A stretch of DNA of 62,508 bases from Chloroflexota bacterium (GCA_014360905.1 JACIWW010000018.1:1-62508), one strand, 5' to 3'; counted from the first letter of the stretch, positions 25,575 through 33,666 are shown. Notes: generated from the sequence alone by a model not told the origin. Program-made: numbers and translations.

Positions 25575-26846
25575 ATGTCAGATTTTGAGAAAGCAAGAGA
25601 ATTGATGCGCGAGTTCAAGGGGGATAGCTACGTATACGGCTTGGGCGTGCTGGACGAAATAGGAAGCCTGACCGCCGAGCTAGGCAAGCGGGCTGCTCTG
25701 GTGTATACTGTGTTCCCTGGCAATGAAGTGCTCATCCAGAGGATCGAAGATTCGCTGAAGGCAGCCGGTGTTGAGCTGCTTGGAACAATCGAAGGGGCTG
25801 CACCCAATGCGCCGCGCGAGGACCTCTTCCGTATCACAGCCGAACTTAAGGCGCTGAATCCCGACGTCATCGTATGCCTGGGTGGTGGTAGTACCCTGGA
25901 TGCCACCAAGGCTGCCGAAGTATTGCGTACTCTAGGTGGTGAAATTGATGAGTACTTTGGCACGGGCAGGGTAACGGAGAAGCTGCGCCAGACCGGCAAG
26001 AAACTCACCCCGGTAGTTGCCATCCAGACAGCGGCCAGTTCCGGGGCGCACCTGACCAAATATTCCAATATCACGGATGTGCACACTGGGCAGAAGAAAT
26101 TGATCGTGGATGATGCGATTGTGCCCGTCCGAGCGCTCTTTGACTACGAACTGACCAAGACCATGCCGCCAGGATTCACAGCGGATGGGGCGTTGGATGG
26201 CGTTGCGCATGCGCTGGAAGTACTCATAGGAGCAGTGGGGAAACCCTATTACTCCAAGATGGTGGAGGTAGCCAGCGAGGCTATTCGCCTGGTGGTGAAC
26301 TATGTCGAGCGCGCGGTGAAGAATCCCCATGATATGGAGGCACGCACTGCGTTGGGTCTGGCCACCGATCTGGGTGGTTATTCCATTATGTTAGGTGGCA
26401 CCAATGGCGGGCATCTCACCAGTTTCTCGCTCGTGGACATCCTCAGCCACGGTCGAGCGTGTGCGATCATGAACCCCTACTATGTCGTTTTCTTCGCTCC
26501 AGCCGTGGAGGAGCCACTGCGCATTGTGGGTAACATTTTCAAGGAGGCTGGCCTGACCGATGCCGACATAGATGCGCTCAGTGGACGCGAGTTGGGCATG
26601 GCTGTGGCCAAAGCGATGATGGAGCTCAGCCGACGCATTGGTTTCCCGACCACTTTGGGAGAGGTCAAGGGCTTCACCCAAGAGCATATCGAGCGTGCGC
26701 TGACTGCAGCCAAAGATCCACAACTCAAGATGAAGTTGGAGAACATGCCTGTGCCACTGACAGCAGAGATGGTTGACGAGTACATGGCGCCCATTCTGGA
26801 AGCGGCCCGCACAGGCGACCTGACCCTGATCAAGAACGTTCCGTAG
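25575..26846 (+). CDS. iron-containing alcohol dehydrogenase family protein
   Basis: A 423-residue group-III (Fe/Zn) dehydrogenase. The NAD(P)-binding loop is GGGS (103-106) and the metal site is Asp208 and His212 (GALDGVAHALEV), His280 and His292 (SHGRACAIMNPYYV). It ends the locus and is 22 bases after the transaldolase-like gene, with AAGGGAGGGAAAAAC upstream. By context the substrate is a small aldehyde or ketouronate of the uronate branch: either fructuronate/tagaturonate reduction, or reduction of tartronate semialdehyde to glycerate. Sequence alone cannot decide. Confidence 0.9.
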   Translation: MSDFEKARELMREFKGDSYVYGLGVLDEIGSLTAELGKRAALVYTVFPGNEVLIQRIEDSLKAAGVELLGTIEGAAPNAPREDLFRITAELKALNPDVIVCLGGGSTLDATKAAEVLRTLGGEIDEYFGTGRVTEKLRQTGKKLTPVVAIQTAASSGAHLTKYSNITDVHTGQKKLIVDDAIVPVRALFDYELTKTMPPGFTADGALDGVAHALEVLIGAVGKPYYSKMVEVASEAIRLVVNYVERAVKNPHDMEARTALGLATDLGGYSIMLGGTNGGHLTSFSLVDILSHGRACAIMNPYYVVFFAPAVEEPLRIVGNIFKEAGLTDADIDALSGRELGMAVAKAMMELSRRIGFPTTLGEVKGFTQEHIERALTAAKDPQLKMKLENMPVPLTAEMVDEYMAPILEAARTGDLTLIKNVP

Positions 26847-26860
26847 AAAGAGTTTTTCAG

Positions 26861-26944
26861 TAGGGCGGGAGGGAATCGAACCCTCATGGACTCAACGTCC
26901 AGCGGATTTTAAGTCCGCAGCGTCTGCCGTTTCGCCACCGCCCC
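26861..26944 (-). tRNA. tRNA-Leu (anticodon UAA)
   Basis: An 84-nt class II tRNA read on the minus strand. The acceptor pairs GGGGCGG with CCGCCCU (one G-U at the end), the anticodon arm is GCGGA-CUUAAAA-UCCGC, there is a long variable arm with UGGAC/GUCCA, and the T arm is GAGGG-UUCGAUU-CCCUC. No CCA is encoded. It is the last gene of the four-tRNA array. Confidence 0.95.
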
Positions 26945-26953
26945 AAAGCAAAG

Positions 26954-26979
26954 GGCTGATAGCGTACACGCTATCAGCC
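26954..26979 (-). other. hairpin between tRNA-Cys and tRNA-Leu
   Basis: A perfect 11-bp stem, GGCTGATAGCG with CGCTATCAGCC, around TACA. No T-run follows on either strand. It lies in the spacer of the tRNA precursor and may be a processing element or a weak stop before tRNA-Leu. Confidence 0.5.
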
Positions 26980-26989
26980 ACTATCACAG

Positions 26990-27061
26990 AGGCGACGGTC
27001 GGAATTGAACCGACGATCGGGATTTTGCAGACCCCTGCCTTAACCACTTGGCTACGTCGCC
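26990..27061 (-). tRNA. tRNA-Cys (anticodon GCA)
   Basis: 72 nt. Acceptor GGCGACG/CGUCGCC with discriminator U, as usual for Cys. Anticodon loop CUGCAAA between GGGGU and AUCCC; T arm GUCGG-UUCAAUU-CCGAC. No encoded CCA. Confidence 0.95.
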
Positions 27062-27118
27062 TTGGAAGAACTTACCACAGAGATGTTCATTACAGTCTCT
27101 GCGTTGAAGCATTCCTGG

Positions 27119-27190
27119 AGCGGAAGACGGGATTCGAACCCGCGGCCCTCTCCTTGGCAAGGAGATGCTCTACCGCTGAGCCACTTCCGC
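27119..27190 (-). tRNA. tRNA-Gly (anticodon GCC)
   Basis: 72 nt. Acceptor GCGGAAG/CUUCCGC, anticodon arm with CUCCU-UGCCAAG-GGAG style loop giving GCC, T arm GCGGG-UUCGAAU-CCCGU. No encoded CCA. Confidence 0.95.
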
Positions 27191-27195
27191 CTGCA

Positions 27196-27268
<73 letters not shown>

Positions 27269-27279
27269 GAACCAATTCT

Positions 27280-27308
27280 ATTTTATACGAGATTGCTCGT
27301 ATTGTCAA
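27280..27308 (-). promoter_or_regulatory. promoter of the tRNA-Phe-Gly-Cys-Leu array
   Basis: On the minus strand TTGACA (27308-27303) and TAAAAT (27285-27280) are 17 bases apart. Transcription would begin about 5 bases before tRNA-Phe. No other promoter is evident within the array. Confidence 0.75.
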
Positions 27309-27400
27309 AATGACCATGCATCTGACAGAAGTTGTCTCTGCTGCTGAACGTATCAGGTTAAGGGTGCCTTATCCTCTTCATTTTCTGGCTTGCTGTTGCA

Positions 27401-28552
27401 TTACTTGATCGGCGGTACTTTGTCGGAAGACCAGTACCGCTTGACCGCCTCTGAATTCCGCTGTTGCTCAAGCCAATCATCCAGCGCAGAGGCCTTCTTC
27501 TGTGCCAGAAAGTCTTCATCCAGGGGCCGGTTGGGATCGCGCTCGATAAGGTTGATGATATGGTATCCGAAACTTGTCTGTACAATATCGCTGATTTCCC
27601 CTGGCTGAAGGGCAAACGCTGCTTCCTCGAATGCAGTGACCATCACGCCGCGTGGGAACCAACCCAGATCGCCACCCTCGCTGGCAGAGCCTGTATCTTT
27701 TGAAAGTTCCTTGGCCAAAGCGGCAAAATCCTCGCCTGCCTGAAGGCGTTCCTTCACTTTCTGTGCTTCTTCCTCTGTTTCCACCAGGATGTGCCGTGCA
27801 TGGACCTGCTCCGCTGTCGTGGGTACTTCCGCAGCAAGCGCCTCCTCAAGCTTGCGTCGGTATATGCTTGATTCGAACAGACGACGAAAGGCTGCTTCGC
27901 TCATCCCCGCGTTCTTGCGCACGGCAATGACGTACTGGTTGTAGTTCGTCTGAAATTCCTCCAAGGTCATTGGTGCTTCCGTAGGGGTCGGAGTTACTGT
28001 GATCGTGAGGGTTGCAGTAATTGGTGTCGGCGTTGGAGTAGGTGGGTTGCGTTGGTAGCCGAACTGCTGTTCAATTTCCTCCTGTAGCTCTTCAGGCGTG
28101 ACGGTGATATTGCGACGGGCAGCTTCCTGCCGGATCAACTCATCATCAATCATACTGTCCAAAACGGCCATCGGTACGTTTGCCTGTTCCAATTGGATTC
28201 GCTGAAGCTGCTGTTGGAAATACTGGACAAGGAATTGCTGCTCCTCCGCAGTAGGGTCTAGAAGCGACAATTGATATTGTATCCTGTTGGCCATGCTTGC
28301 CAATTCAAAACGCCGATACTTGACCATCGCTTGATAGTCCCTCGTGGAGATAGGCTTGTCGTTCACCAAAGCGATGGGTGCGGAAGGCTTCGCTATGTAT
28401 TCCTGGTAGAAGCCAAAACCTAGCACTGCCAACACAGTGAGGGCAGTTACGGCAGCAATTGCATACAGAATTCGCCGCTGTTGTGCTTCGCGTTCCCTTT
28501 TCGACATTTGTTTTCTCGTCAAGACCTCGGTTGGCTTACCTTTTTTGGCCAT
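27401..28552 (-). CDS. membrane-anchored PpiC-type peptidyl-prolyl isomerase (SurA/PrsA-like foldase)
   Basis: A 383-residue extracytoplasmic foldase. A basic cytoplasmic N-terminus (KRERE) precedes one membrane helix (about 28-50, ending GFGFYQEY). A SurA-N-like helical domain follows, starting ALVNDKPISTRDYQ and interrupted by a TPTPTP-rich insertion near residue 180. The parvulin domain is residues ~255-345: VHARHILVETEEEAQ, FAALAKELSKD, GGDLGWFPRGVMV, FGYHIINL. It lies downstream of rpsR with a hairpin between. In related bacteria such proteins fold secreted proteins and lipoproteins, several of which are encoded in the window. Confidence 0.9.
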   Translation of the reverse strand: MAKKGKPTEVLTRKQMSKREREAQQRRILYAIAAVTALTVLAVLGFGFYQEYIAKPSAPIALVNDKPISTRDYQAMVKYRRFELASMANRIQYQLSLLDPTAEEQQFLVQYFQQQLQRIQLEQANVPMAVLDSMIDDELIRQEAARRNITVTPEELQEEIEQQFGYQRNPPTPTPTPITATLTITVTPTPTEAPMTLEEFQTNYNQYVIAVRKNAGMSEAAFRRLFESSIYRRKLEEALAAEVPTTAEQVHARHILVETEEEAQKVKERLQAGEDFAALAKELSKDTGSASEGGDLGWFPRGVMVTAFEEAAFALQPGEISDIVQTSFGYHIINLIERDPNRPLDEDFLAQKKASALDDWLEQQRNSEAVKRYWSSDKVPPIK

Positions 28553-28586
28553 TCATTTGCCTCGAATTTATGCTAAGAGTAAGATC

Positions 28587-28620
28587 GGGTTCGCAGCCGC
28601 AAAACGGTGGCTGCGAACCC
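28587..28620 (-). terminator. hairpin after rpsR
   Basis: A perfect 12-bp stem, GGGTTCGCAGCC with GGCTGCGAACCC and a 10-base loop, 20 bases after the rpsR stop on the minus strand. The following bases GATCTTACTCTT are only moderately T-rich, so termination may be partial. Confidence 0.6.
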
Positions 28621-28640
28621 ACATTCAAGCTCGCCCAGTG

Positions 28641-28967
28641 CTAACCTTTGCGAACTAGTTCAGCAACAAAGGGCAGTAGCGCCAGATGCCGTGCACGCTT
28701 GATGGCCACAGCTAGGCAACGCTGGTGCTTAGCACAAAGGCCAGTGCTACGCCGGGCCGCAATCTTACCCCGCTCTGTGATATAGTTCTGCAACAGATCA
28801 ACCTTTTTGTAGTCAATGGTCAGAGACTTGTTCGCACAAAAAGGGCATTGCCGACGAGGACTCGGTCGGTAAAACCCTGGGCGTTGGTCTCTTTCCATAT
28901 CTTGTTGTACAGGAGCAGGACGTCGTGTTCGTGCTGCTCGCTGTTCCCCCTCTGTATTGGTAGTCAA
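28641..28967 (-). CDS. rpsR: 30S ribosomal protein bS18
   Basis: A 108-residue bS18. The core is typical: [55 protein letters not shown] plus CAKHQRC gives the four-cysteine, zinc-binding version of the protein. The N-terminal 35 residues are basic and variable. It is 31 bases after rpsF, without the ssb gene that separates the two in many bacteria. Confidence 0.97.
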   Translation of the reverse strand: MTTNTEGEQRAARTRRPAPVQQDMERDQRPGFYRPSPRRQCPFCANKSLTIDYKKVDLLQNYITERGKIAARRSTGLCAKHQRCLAVAIKRARHLALLPFVAELVRKG

Positions 28968-28998
28968 GTTAACCTCCTTAGGATAACATCACCACGAA

Positions 28999-29298
28999 CT
29001 ATGGTGTGCTCGTTTCGTCTTTGCGTACGATCAGATAGCGAATCACGTCTTCCATCAACCGTAGAGCTCTGTCCAGGCTGCGCACAGCCGATGCAGGCAG
29101 TTCTAGTAGCATCAAGTAATAGAAACCTTCCCGATGCTTTTTGATGGGATACGCCAGCCTACGTTTGCCCCAAGGCTCGACCTGGCGAACCTGGCCTTGG
29201 AGATCGCTAATGGTTTGCGAAACCTTGTTTACCAGCGTGGTAAGGGGTTCTTCTTCCATCTCAGGCTGGACGATAAAGACCAGTTCGTATTCTGGCAT
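28999..29298 (-). CDS. rpsF: 30S ribosomal protein bS6
   Basis: A 99-residue bS6, the partner of bS18 in the small subunit. Seen: MPEYELVFIVQPEMEEE, QVEPWGKRRLAYPIKKHREGFYYLM and a final helix with RALRLMEDVIRYLIVRKDE. The ATG at 29298 is 7 bases after AGGAGG; a GTG two codons upstream is less likely. The mRNA leader is structured (next entry). Confidence 0.97.
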   Translation of the reverse strand: MPEYELVFIVQPEMEEEPLTTLVNKVSQTISDLQGQVRQVEPWGKRRLAYPIKKHREGFYYLMLLELPASAVRSLDRALRLMEDVIRYLIVRKDETSTP

Positions 29299-29324
29299 CG
29301 TCACACCTCCTTTCCTCGGGATTG

Positions 29325-29367
29325 CCGCAGGTCTGTCCTGTTGGGCGAACAGAACAGCCTGGGGCGG
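29325..29367 (-). promoter_or_regulatory. structured rpsF leader, possible S6:S18 autoregulatory element
   Basis: On the minus strand CCGC...AGG and CCT-GCGG form an outer stem with a CCC bulge. Inside it lies a 10-bp stem, CTGTTCTGTT with AACAGGACAG (one G-U), and loop CGCCC. It ends 27 bases before the rpsF start. S6:S18 leaders of several phyla have a stem with an unpaired C-rich bulge; whether this is a homologue was not tested. Confidence 0.4.
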
Positions 29368-29400
29368 AAAGGTTGCTTATAGCAAACCTTTAAGGATTTC

Positions 29401-29428
29401 ATTTTAGCACAAATGCAAGAAAATGCAA
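29401..29428 (-). promoter_or_regulatory. promoter of rpsF-rpsR
   Basis: TTGCAT (29428-29423), a 16-base spacer and TAAAAT (29406-29401) with the extended TGC just upstream. Gives a leader of about 95 bases carrying the hairpin. Confidence 0.6.
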
Positions 29429-29567
29429 AACCATGAAAAGGAGGTGTTGAAAAACATATCAGTTACTTGAAGAAATGTCTTCATGTTGCGTGATAGTTAA
29501 TGAATGGCTAATACATATTGTGGTTTGGGTTGACAAGAAAGGACTTTTTCAACTCTCTCATTGGCGC

Positions 29568-29597
29568 TTTACATGCCTAACACGATCGGTGTATAAT
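29568..29597 (+). promoter_or_regulatory. promoter of the YhhN-family gene
   Basis: TTTACA (29568-29573), an 18-base spacer and a perfect TATAAT (29592-29597), about 89 bases before the start codon. The 380-base intergenic stretch 29305-29685 thus holds two divergent promoters and the rpsF leader, with nothing else recognised. Confidence 0.65.
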
Positions 29598-29685
29598 TTT
29601 CGCATAATATATTCCCTAAAAGTTGAGCGTCTAGTGCGTTGCCTCAACGCAGTAAGATCTACACTTGCGCTGTGGGAGGTGCCGC

Positions 29686-30435
29686 ATGTTCCCATTACCC
29701 TATCGCTATCCCTTCAACTGGTTTCTGTACGCGCTGTTCGCTTTAGAACTTGCTTTGCTTGCGGGTGGACTTTTCTTTGGCAAACTGAACAAAGAGGAAA
29801 CAGGTCGCCTGCCACGCCCATTGCGGATGCTCCTGTCGGCACTGTTGGTGTTGGCCGCTTTTCTGGGTTGGCAGGTAGGCGCACGCGAGACACCCTTTCA
29901 GAGCTACGCCACCCTAATCTTCTTGGGCATGGTTGCCGGTTTTGTCGGTGATTTGATCATGGCAGAACTGATACCAGTGCCCAACCGGCTTATCTTTGGC
30001 ATGATCGAATTCGGCATTGGCCACCTATTCTACATTGCCGCGTTTCTGAACCTAGGGTTCCATTCCCGCTTGATCCACATAAGCGCTTACATTATCATTC
30101 TACTGCTCGCAATGCTCGGATTTTGCCTATGGGCATGGTATGCCTATGTGCGCAAACCTGGTGGGAGCAAAGCAATTAATATTGGCAGTTTGGCCTACAG
30201 TTTGCTGATTGGGCTCATGGTTGCATTAGCCATGATCTTGGCGATTGGCAATACGCGCTTCGTGCCTCTGGCGCTGGGGACATGGCTATTTCTGTCCTCT
30301 GACCTTATCCTGGGCAACTGGGTTATCCGTGGTCATACCTGGAGGTCAGTGAACGATGTCATCTGGGTTGCGTATGTTTGTGGGCAATTGCTTATCGTTT
30401 ATTCGGTGGCAGCAGCATTAAATACGTGGCAATAA
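29686..30435 (+). CDS. YhhN/TMEM86-family integral membrane protein (lysoplasmalogenase-like)
   Basis: A 249-residue protein with about eight hydrophobic helices. Family features are FLGMVAGFVGDLIMAEL with the conserved Asp, FGIGHLFYIAAF with the conserved His, and FLSSDLILGNWV near the end. Relatives hydrolyse the vinyl-ether bond of lysoplasmalogens; plasmalogens are typical anaerobe lipids, which fits. GGAGG lies 7 bases before ATG 29686. A single gene with its own promoter. Confidence 0.8.
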   Translation: MFPLPYRYPFNWFLYALFALELALLAGGLFFGKLNKEETGRLPRPLRMLLSALLVLAAFLGWQVGARETPFQSYATLIFLGMVAGFVGDLIMAELIPVPNRLIFGMIEFGIGHLFYIAAFLNLGFHSRLIHISAYIIILLLAMLGFCLWAWYAYVRKPGGSKAINIGSLAYSLLIGLMVALAMILAIGNTRFVPLALGTWLFLSSDLILGNWVIRGHTWRSVNDVIWVAYVCGQLLIVYSVAAALNTWQ

Positions 30436-30459
30436 CACCAAGAGAAGGAATTTGCGCGC

Positions 30460-30741
30460 TCAGCGTCCGATATGGACGAGTGTGCCCCGGGTGAGGCAAT
30501 AGATAGCCAGAGCAAGCAGCAGCGCCGTGCCCAACATAAAGAGCCCCATCAAAAGGCGTTGCAATCCCTCAAGGACGCGATCAAGACCCTCCCCTACGTT
30601 GGTCATGCCGCGGGCCAGGAGAAGCATCCCTGCCGCAACCAGCGCCACAAATCCTGTCGCCGCCAGCACCATTGCGCTGGTGGCTGGATCAAGTCCAAGA
30701 AGATCACAGAACCTCAGCACAAGTCGATATAGGGCGTCCAT
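30460..30741 (-). CDS. small two-helix membrane protein, unknown function
   Basis: A 93-residue protein with membrane helices at about 23-44 and 66-87, joined by an amphipathic stretch (MTNVGEGLDRVLEGLQRLL). No known family recognised. AAAGGAAAG precedes the ATG, and TATAAT at 30773-30768 on the same strand offers a -10 box. Convergent with the YhhN gene. Confidence 0.65.
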   Translation of the reverse strand: MDALYRLVLRFCDLLGLDPATSAMVLAATGFVALVAAGMLLLARGMTNVGEGLDRVLEGLQRLLMGLFMLGTALLLALAIYCLTRGTLVHIGR

Positions 30742-30805
30742 GCTTGGCTTTCCTTTGCTTAACGCAAATTATAGTAATAAAAGCGCAAAAGCAAAGTGCA
30801 CCATA

Positions 30806-31672
30806 CTATCTTTTGCTTTTCCGCCAGCCGTTGGCGATTGCTTCTTCCTCAGTGCAGAACCAGCGTTCTCCCTTGCTGGGATCGATAGTCGTCTGGTCAT
30901 AGTAACGCTGGCCGGGCATATGATATATCTTCTCTCCCGTGCTTGAACTGATATTACCCTTAATCACGCAGCCCGGTGGTGGCGTGATGCATCCTTGAGG
31001 ACAGCCCGCTGAAAGTGTGGGTGTACTTGTAGCTGCCTGAGCTGTAACGGTAGCCGTGGCTTTCTGAGGCGTAGCCGAGGGCGTAACCGTAGGAGTTGCT
31101 GTGGGCCAGCACCCTACGAGACCCGCCTGGCGTGCTTGTTGCTCCATCTGCGTCAAAAGTGCTTGGTACTTTACATCCGGCGGATATGCGATGGCCCTGG
31201 CATAGCCCATAGCCACTAGTTCGGCGTTGACCATGATATACTCATCCGATCCTGCAACCCACACGTAACGCAGCAACCTGCCATACTGATCGGTTTCACT
31301 GATATCCTTTTCTAAGTAAACAATCTTGCCCAGGCGTGTGACCAAATAGGTATTAAAACGCCTCGCTTCTTCGAAACATAATTCACCCTCTTCAGGCGCA
31401 TTGATGCCAATATATCGCACTCGATATGCCTGGCCAAGGATCAGGACCTCGGTTGTATCCCCATCATGGACCTGCACAACTTGCGCTTCCTGCCAGCCCT
31501 GCAAAGCGGGCAAGAACACTGGGGTGTCGGTAGGGCTTGGTGTGTTGGAGAGGTAGGGTGTGTAGGTGGGCAAAGGGGTATAGGTAGGCTGCAGAGTTGT
31601 GGTTGGTCTCGCCTCGTCTCCACAGGCCGTGAGCAAAAGGATGAGGGTTATCAAAATAAGAATCTTCCGCAC
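30806..31672 (-). CDS. secreted thermonuclease-family lipoprotein
   Basis: A 288-residue SNase-like lipoprotein. Lipobox LLTAC (Cys17), a Thr/Pro linker to about residue 58, then the nuclease domain with VVQVHDGDTTEVLI, VRYIGINAPEEGE and YGRLLRYVWV, covering the Asp, Arg and Glu active-site positions. A second TPTATP linker leads to a C-terminal module with GCPQGCITPPPGC and WFCTEEEAIANGWRKSKR. The GTG at 31672 was chosen because upstream codons overlap tRNA-Glu and AGAGGA is correctly placed. It probably degrades extracellular DNA or RNA. Confidence 0.88.
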   Translation of the reverse strand: MRKILILITLILLLTACGDEARPTTTLQPTYTPLPTYTPYLSNTPSPTDTPVFLPALQGWQEAQVVQVHDGDTTEVLILGQAYRVRYIGINAPEEGELCFEEARRFNTYLVTRLGKIVYLEKDISETDQYGRLLRYVWVAGSDEYIMVNAELVAMGYARAIAYPPDVKYQALLTQMEQQARQAGLVGCWPTATPTVTPSATPQKATATVTAQAATSTPTLSAGCPQGCITPPPGCVIKGNISSSTGEKIYHMPGQRYYDQTTIDPSKGERWFCTEEEAIANGWRKSKR

Positions 31673-31714
31673 AGGGATTGTCCTCTCTGCCACGGCGCGT
31701 AGTGATACGAAAAA

Positions 31715-31787
31715 TGCCCCCAGGGGAATTCGAATCCCCGTCGCAGCCTTGAAAGGGCTGTGTCCTAGGCCTCTAGACGATGGGGGC
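31715..31787 (-). tRNA. tRNA-Glu (anticodon UUC)
   Basis: 73 nt. Acceptor GCCCCCA/UGGGGGC with discriminator A, anticodon loop UUUCAAG between AGCCC and GGCU, T arm GGGGA-UUCGAAU-UCCCC. A run of five T follows directly on the minus strand. Confidence 0.95.
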
Positions 31788-31797
31788 AGACACAATT

Positions 31798-31826
31798 ATT
31801 GTACTCGAAATGGGACACTTGGTCAA
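31798..31826 (-). promoter_or_regulatory. promoter of tRNA-Glu
   Basis: TTGACC (31826-31821), 17-base spacer, TACAAT (31803-31798), about 11 bases before the tRNA. It lies just after the AOR stop codon. Confidence 0.7.
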
Positions 31827-31836
31827 ACTCACGAAC

Positions 31837-33666
31837 TTACCAAGCTAGGTCTTCCAAGCCCAACTCTTGCAACTTGGCACGAGTAGGCATACCTGTTTGT
31901 CGGTCCCAGCCGCGCACCCGATAGTATGCAGGTAGCAGCACATCCATATCAGGCACCTGTGTCTCTACGGCATCGCCGGGCAGCGGTTGTAGCAGTAGTT
32001 TGGGCAAGCGGTCATTCTCAGCCGTCAGGCCCAACTTGCCATTGAGCAGACGCTTGAGGTTAAAAGCGCGCTCCCCAAGAGGCAGGAGATCGCTTAGCTG
32101 CAAGTCCCAACCGGTAGCGCTATTGAGCATGTCCAGGATATAGTTTGCTGGCGGATTGCCAAAAACGCACATAATCAGCGAATTGTAAAGACTACGCCAG
32201 TTCATGACCCGAGCGGTCATCAGTGCTTTCTCCTCCGAACTTTCCAGGCGGTTGCCAATCTGGATATCGAGTTCAGGCACTGGAGCACCCAGATCTACCA
32301 GGTACATATCACCCTGATTGTGACAGGCGCCTCGGGGCGAAGTGGCATAGACCAAGGCCATACCTGTAAACGCACGCGGTTCATGCATGGGCACTTCCAG
32401 CCCATTAACCTGCACTGCTAAATCCTCAACGCCATACTTGCGACCTAAGTAACGCGACCCTTCAGCCAGCACTGCTCCAAAACCCTTACGGCTAGCAATT
32501 TGTTCAACTAGGGTCAAAGCGGTTTCGATATCGCCCCATCTCAATTCCAGGCCGCCAGTATCGGCCTTGGAAATAATTCCTTGGTCGTACAAATAATAAG
32601 CGAAGGCAATCGTTACGCCTGCACTAATTGTGTCCAGCCCGTATACATTACATAAATGGCTGGCATAAGCCGCTCCGGGCAGGTCATCGCTGAGGATCAA
32701 CGAGCCAAAAGCAACCGCCGTCTCGTACTCTGGTCCATCAATCCTTTCTGTCACGTGTTTGCCTGTTACTTTCGTCACCCGACCGCAGCCCACGACGCAG
32801 CGATAGCAGGCTTTTCTGCCCATAAGGATGGTTTCGGCCATTGTTGCACCGCTTAGATTGGACACAGGTTCCCACAAGGCCATAGTAAAGTACTTGCTGG
32901 GCACATCGCCTATCCACATCGTCGTGTCAATCGCAGAAGCTGTACCGCCTGCAGCGAGAAATTGTGCCTTGACATCCGCTTTGATTTCCTCGGCCGCTGC
33001 CTGGGCTGCGGCTTTGAATTTCGCCTCGTCGGCCAGCGGCACCTGGAAATCACCGCCAACAGCGATTGCTTTCAGGTTCTTTGCGCCCATCACCGCACCC
33101 ATCCCAGTGCGTCCCGCTGCGCGGCCCCAATCATTCATCACGGCAGCGTACTTGACCAAATTCTCGCCTGCCAAGCCGATGCAGGCAATACTAAGTTGGA
33201 ATTGCTTTTGCTCATCTCGGATGGCGGCTTGCGTCTCATACGAGTCTTTGCCCCAGAGCCCCCTGGCATCCCTGAGCTCTGCCCCTCCATTCCAAATGAA
33301 AAGGTACACTGGATAAGGCGCTCTGCCGGTGAACAATATGCCATCGTATCCGGAGAAGCGCAGGTACGGACCAAAGCGGCCACCAGAGTTTGACTCACCC
33401 CAAAGGCCAGTTAGGGGGGAGCGGGCACAGACCACATAGCGCCCACACAAAGGAGCTGCCGTTCCAACGAGTGGCCCAGTCATGAATATCAGTGGGTTCT
33501 CTGGACCAAGTGGATCGGTATTGCGGTCAACACGATCGTAAAGGTAGTGGCAAGCCAAACCGGCTCCACCAACAAACTGCCGCGCGGCTCGTTCATCCAG
33601 TGGTAAAGTGGAAATATGACCGTTGCTTAGGTCTACGACCAGCAACTTGCCCATGAAACCGTGCAT
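31837..33666 (-). CDS. aldehyde:ferredoxin oxidoreductase family protein (tungstopterin)
   Basis: A 609-residue AOR-family enzyme oxidising aldehydes to acids, or the reverse, with ferredoxin. The N-terminal domain is canonical (GKLLVVDLSNG, FVGGAGLACHYLYD, MTGPLVGTAAPLCGRYVV). Ligands of the 4Fe-4S cluster are Cys287, Cys290, Cys294 (CYRCVVGC) and Cys448 (GACHNQGDMY). GRTGMGAVMGAKNLKAIAV is the pterin-binding segment. AAGGAGGACAAC precedes the ATG. It is the last gene of an operon with a dehydrogenase and an SCP2-like protein, consistent with aldehyde-alcohol exchange. Enzymes of this family are oxygen sensitive and indicate anaerobic life. Confidence 0.95.
   Translation of the reverse strand: MHGFMGKLLVVDLSNGHISTLPLDERAARQFVGGAGLACHYLYDRVDRNTDPLGPENPLIFMTGPLVGTAAPLCGRYVVCARSPLTGLWGESNSGGRFGPYLRFSGYDGILFTGRAPYPVYLFIWNGGAELRDARGLWGKDSYETQAAIRDEQKQFQLSIACIGLAGENLVKYAAVMNDWGRAAGRTGMGAVMGAKNLKAIAVGGDFQVPLADEAKFKAAAQAAAEEIKADVKAQFLAAGGTASAIDTTMWIGDVPSKYFTMALWEPVSNLSGATMAETILMGRKACYRCVVGCGRVTKVTGKHVTERIDGPEYETAVAFGSLILSDDLPGAAYASHLCNVYGLDTISAGVTIAFAYYLYDQGIISKADTGGLELRWGDIETALTLVEQIASRKGFGAVLAEGSRYLGRKYGVEDLAVQVNGLEVPMHEPRAFTGMALVYATSPRGACHNQGDMYLVDLGAPVPELDIQIGNRLESSEEKALMTARVMNWRSLYNSLIMCVFGNPPANYILDMLNSATGWDLQLSDLLPLGERAFNLKRLLNGKLGLTAENDRLPKLLLQPLPGDAVETQVPDMDVLLPAYYRVRGWDRQTGMPTRAKLQELGLEDLAW

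Noticed and set aside
31673-31795. In-frame N-terminal extension of the nuclease gene
   Set aside because: It runs through tRNA-Glu, and the signal peptide and lipobox begin at the GTG at 31672.
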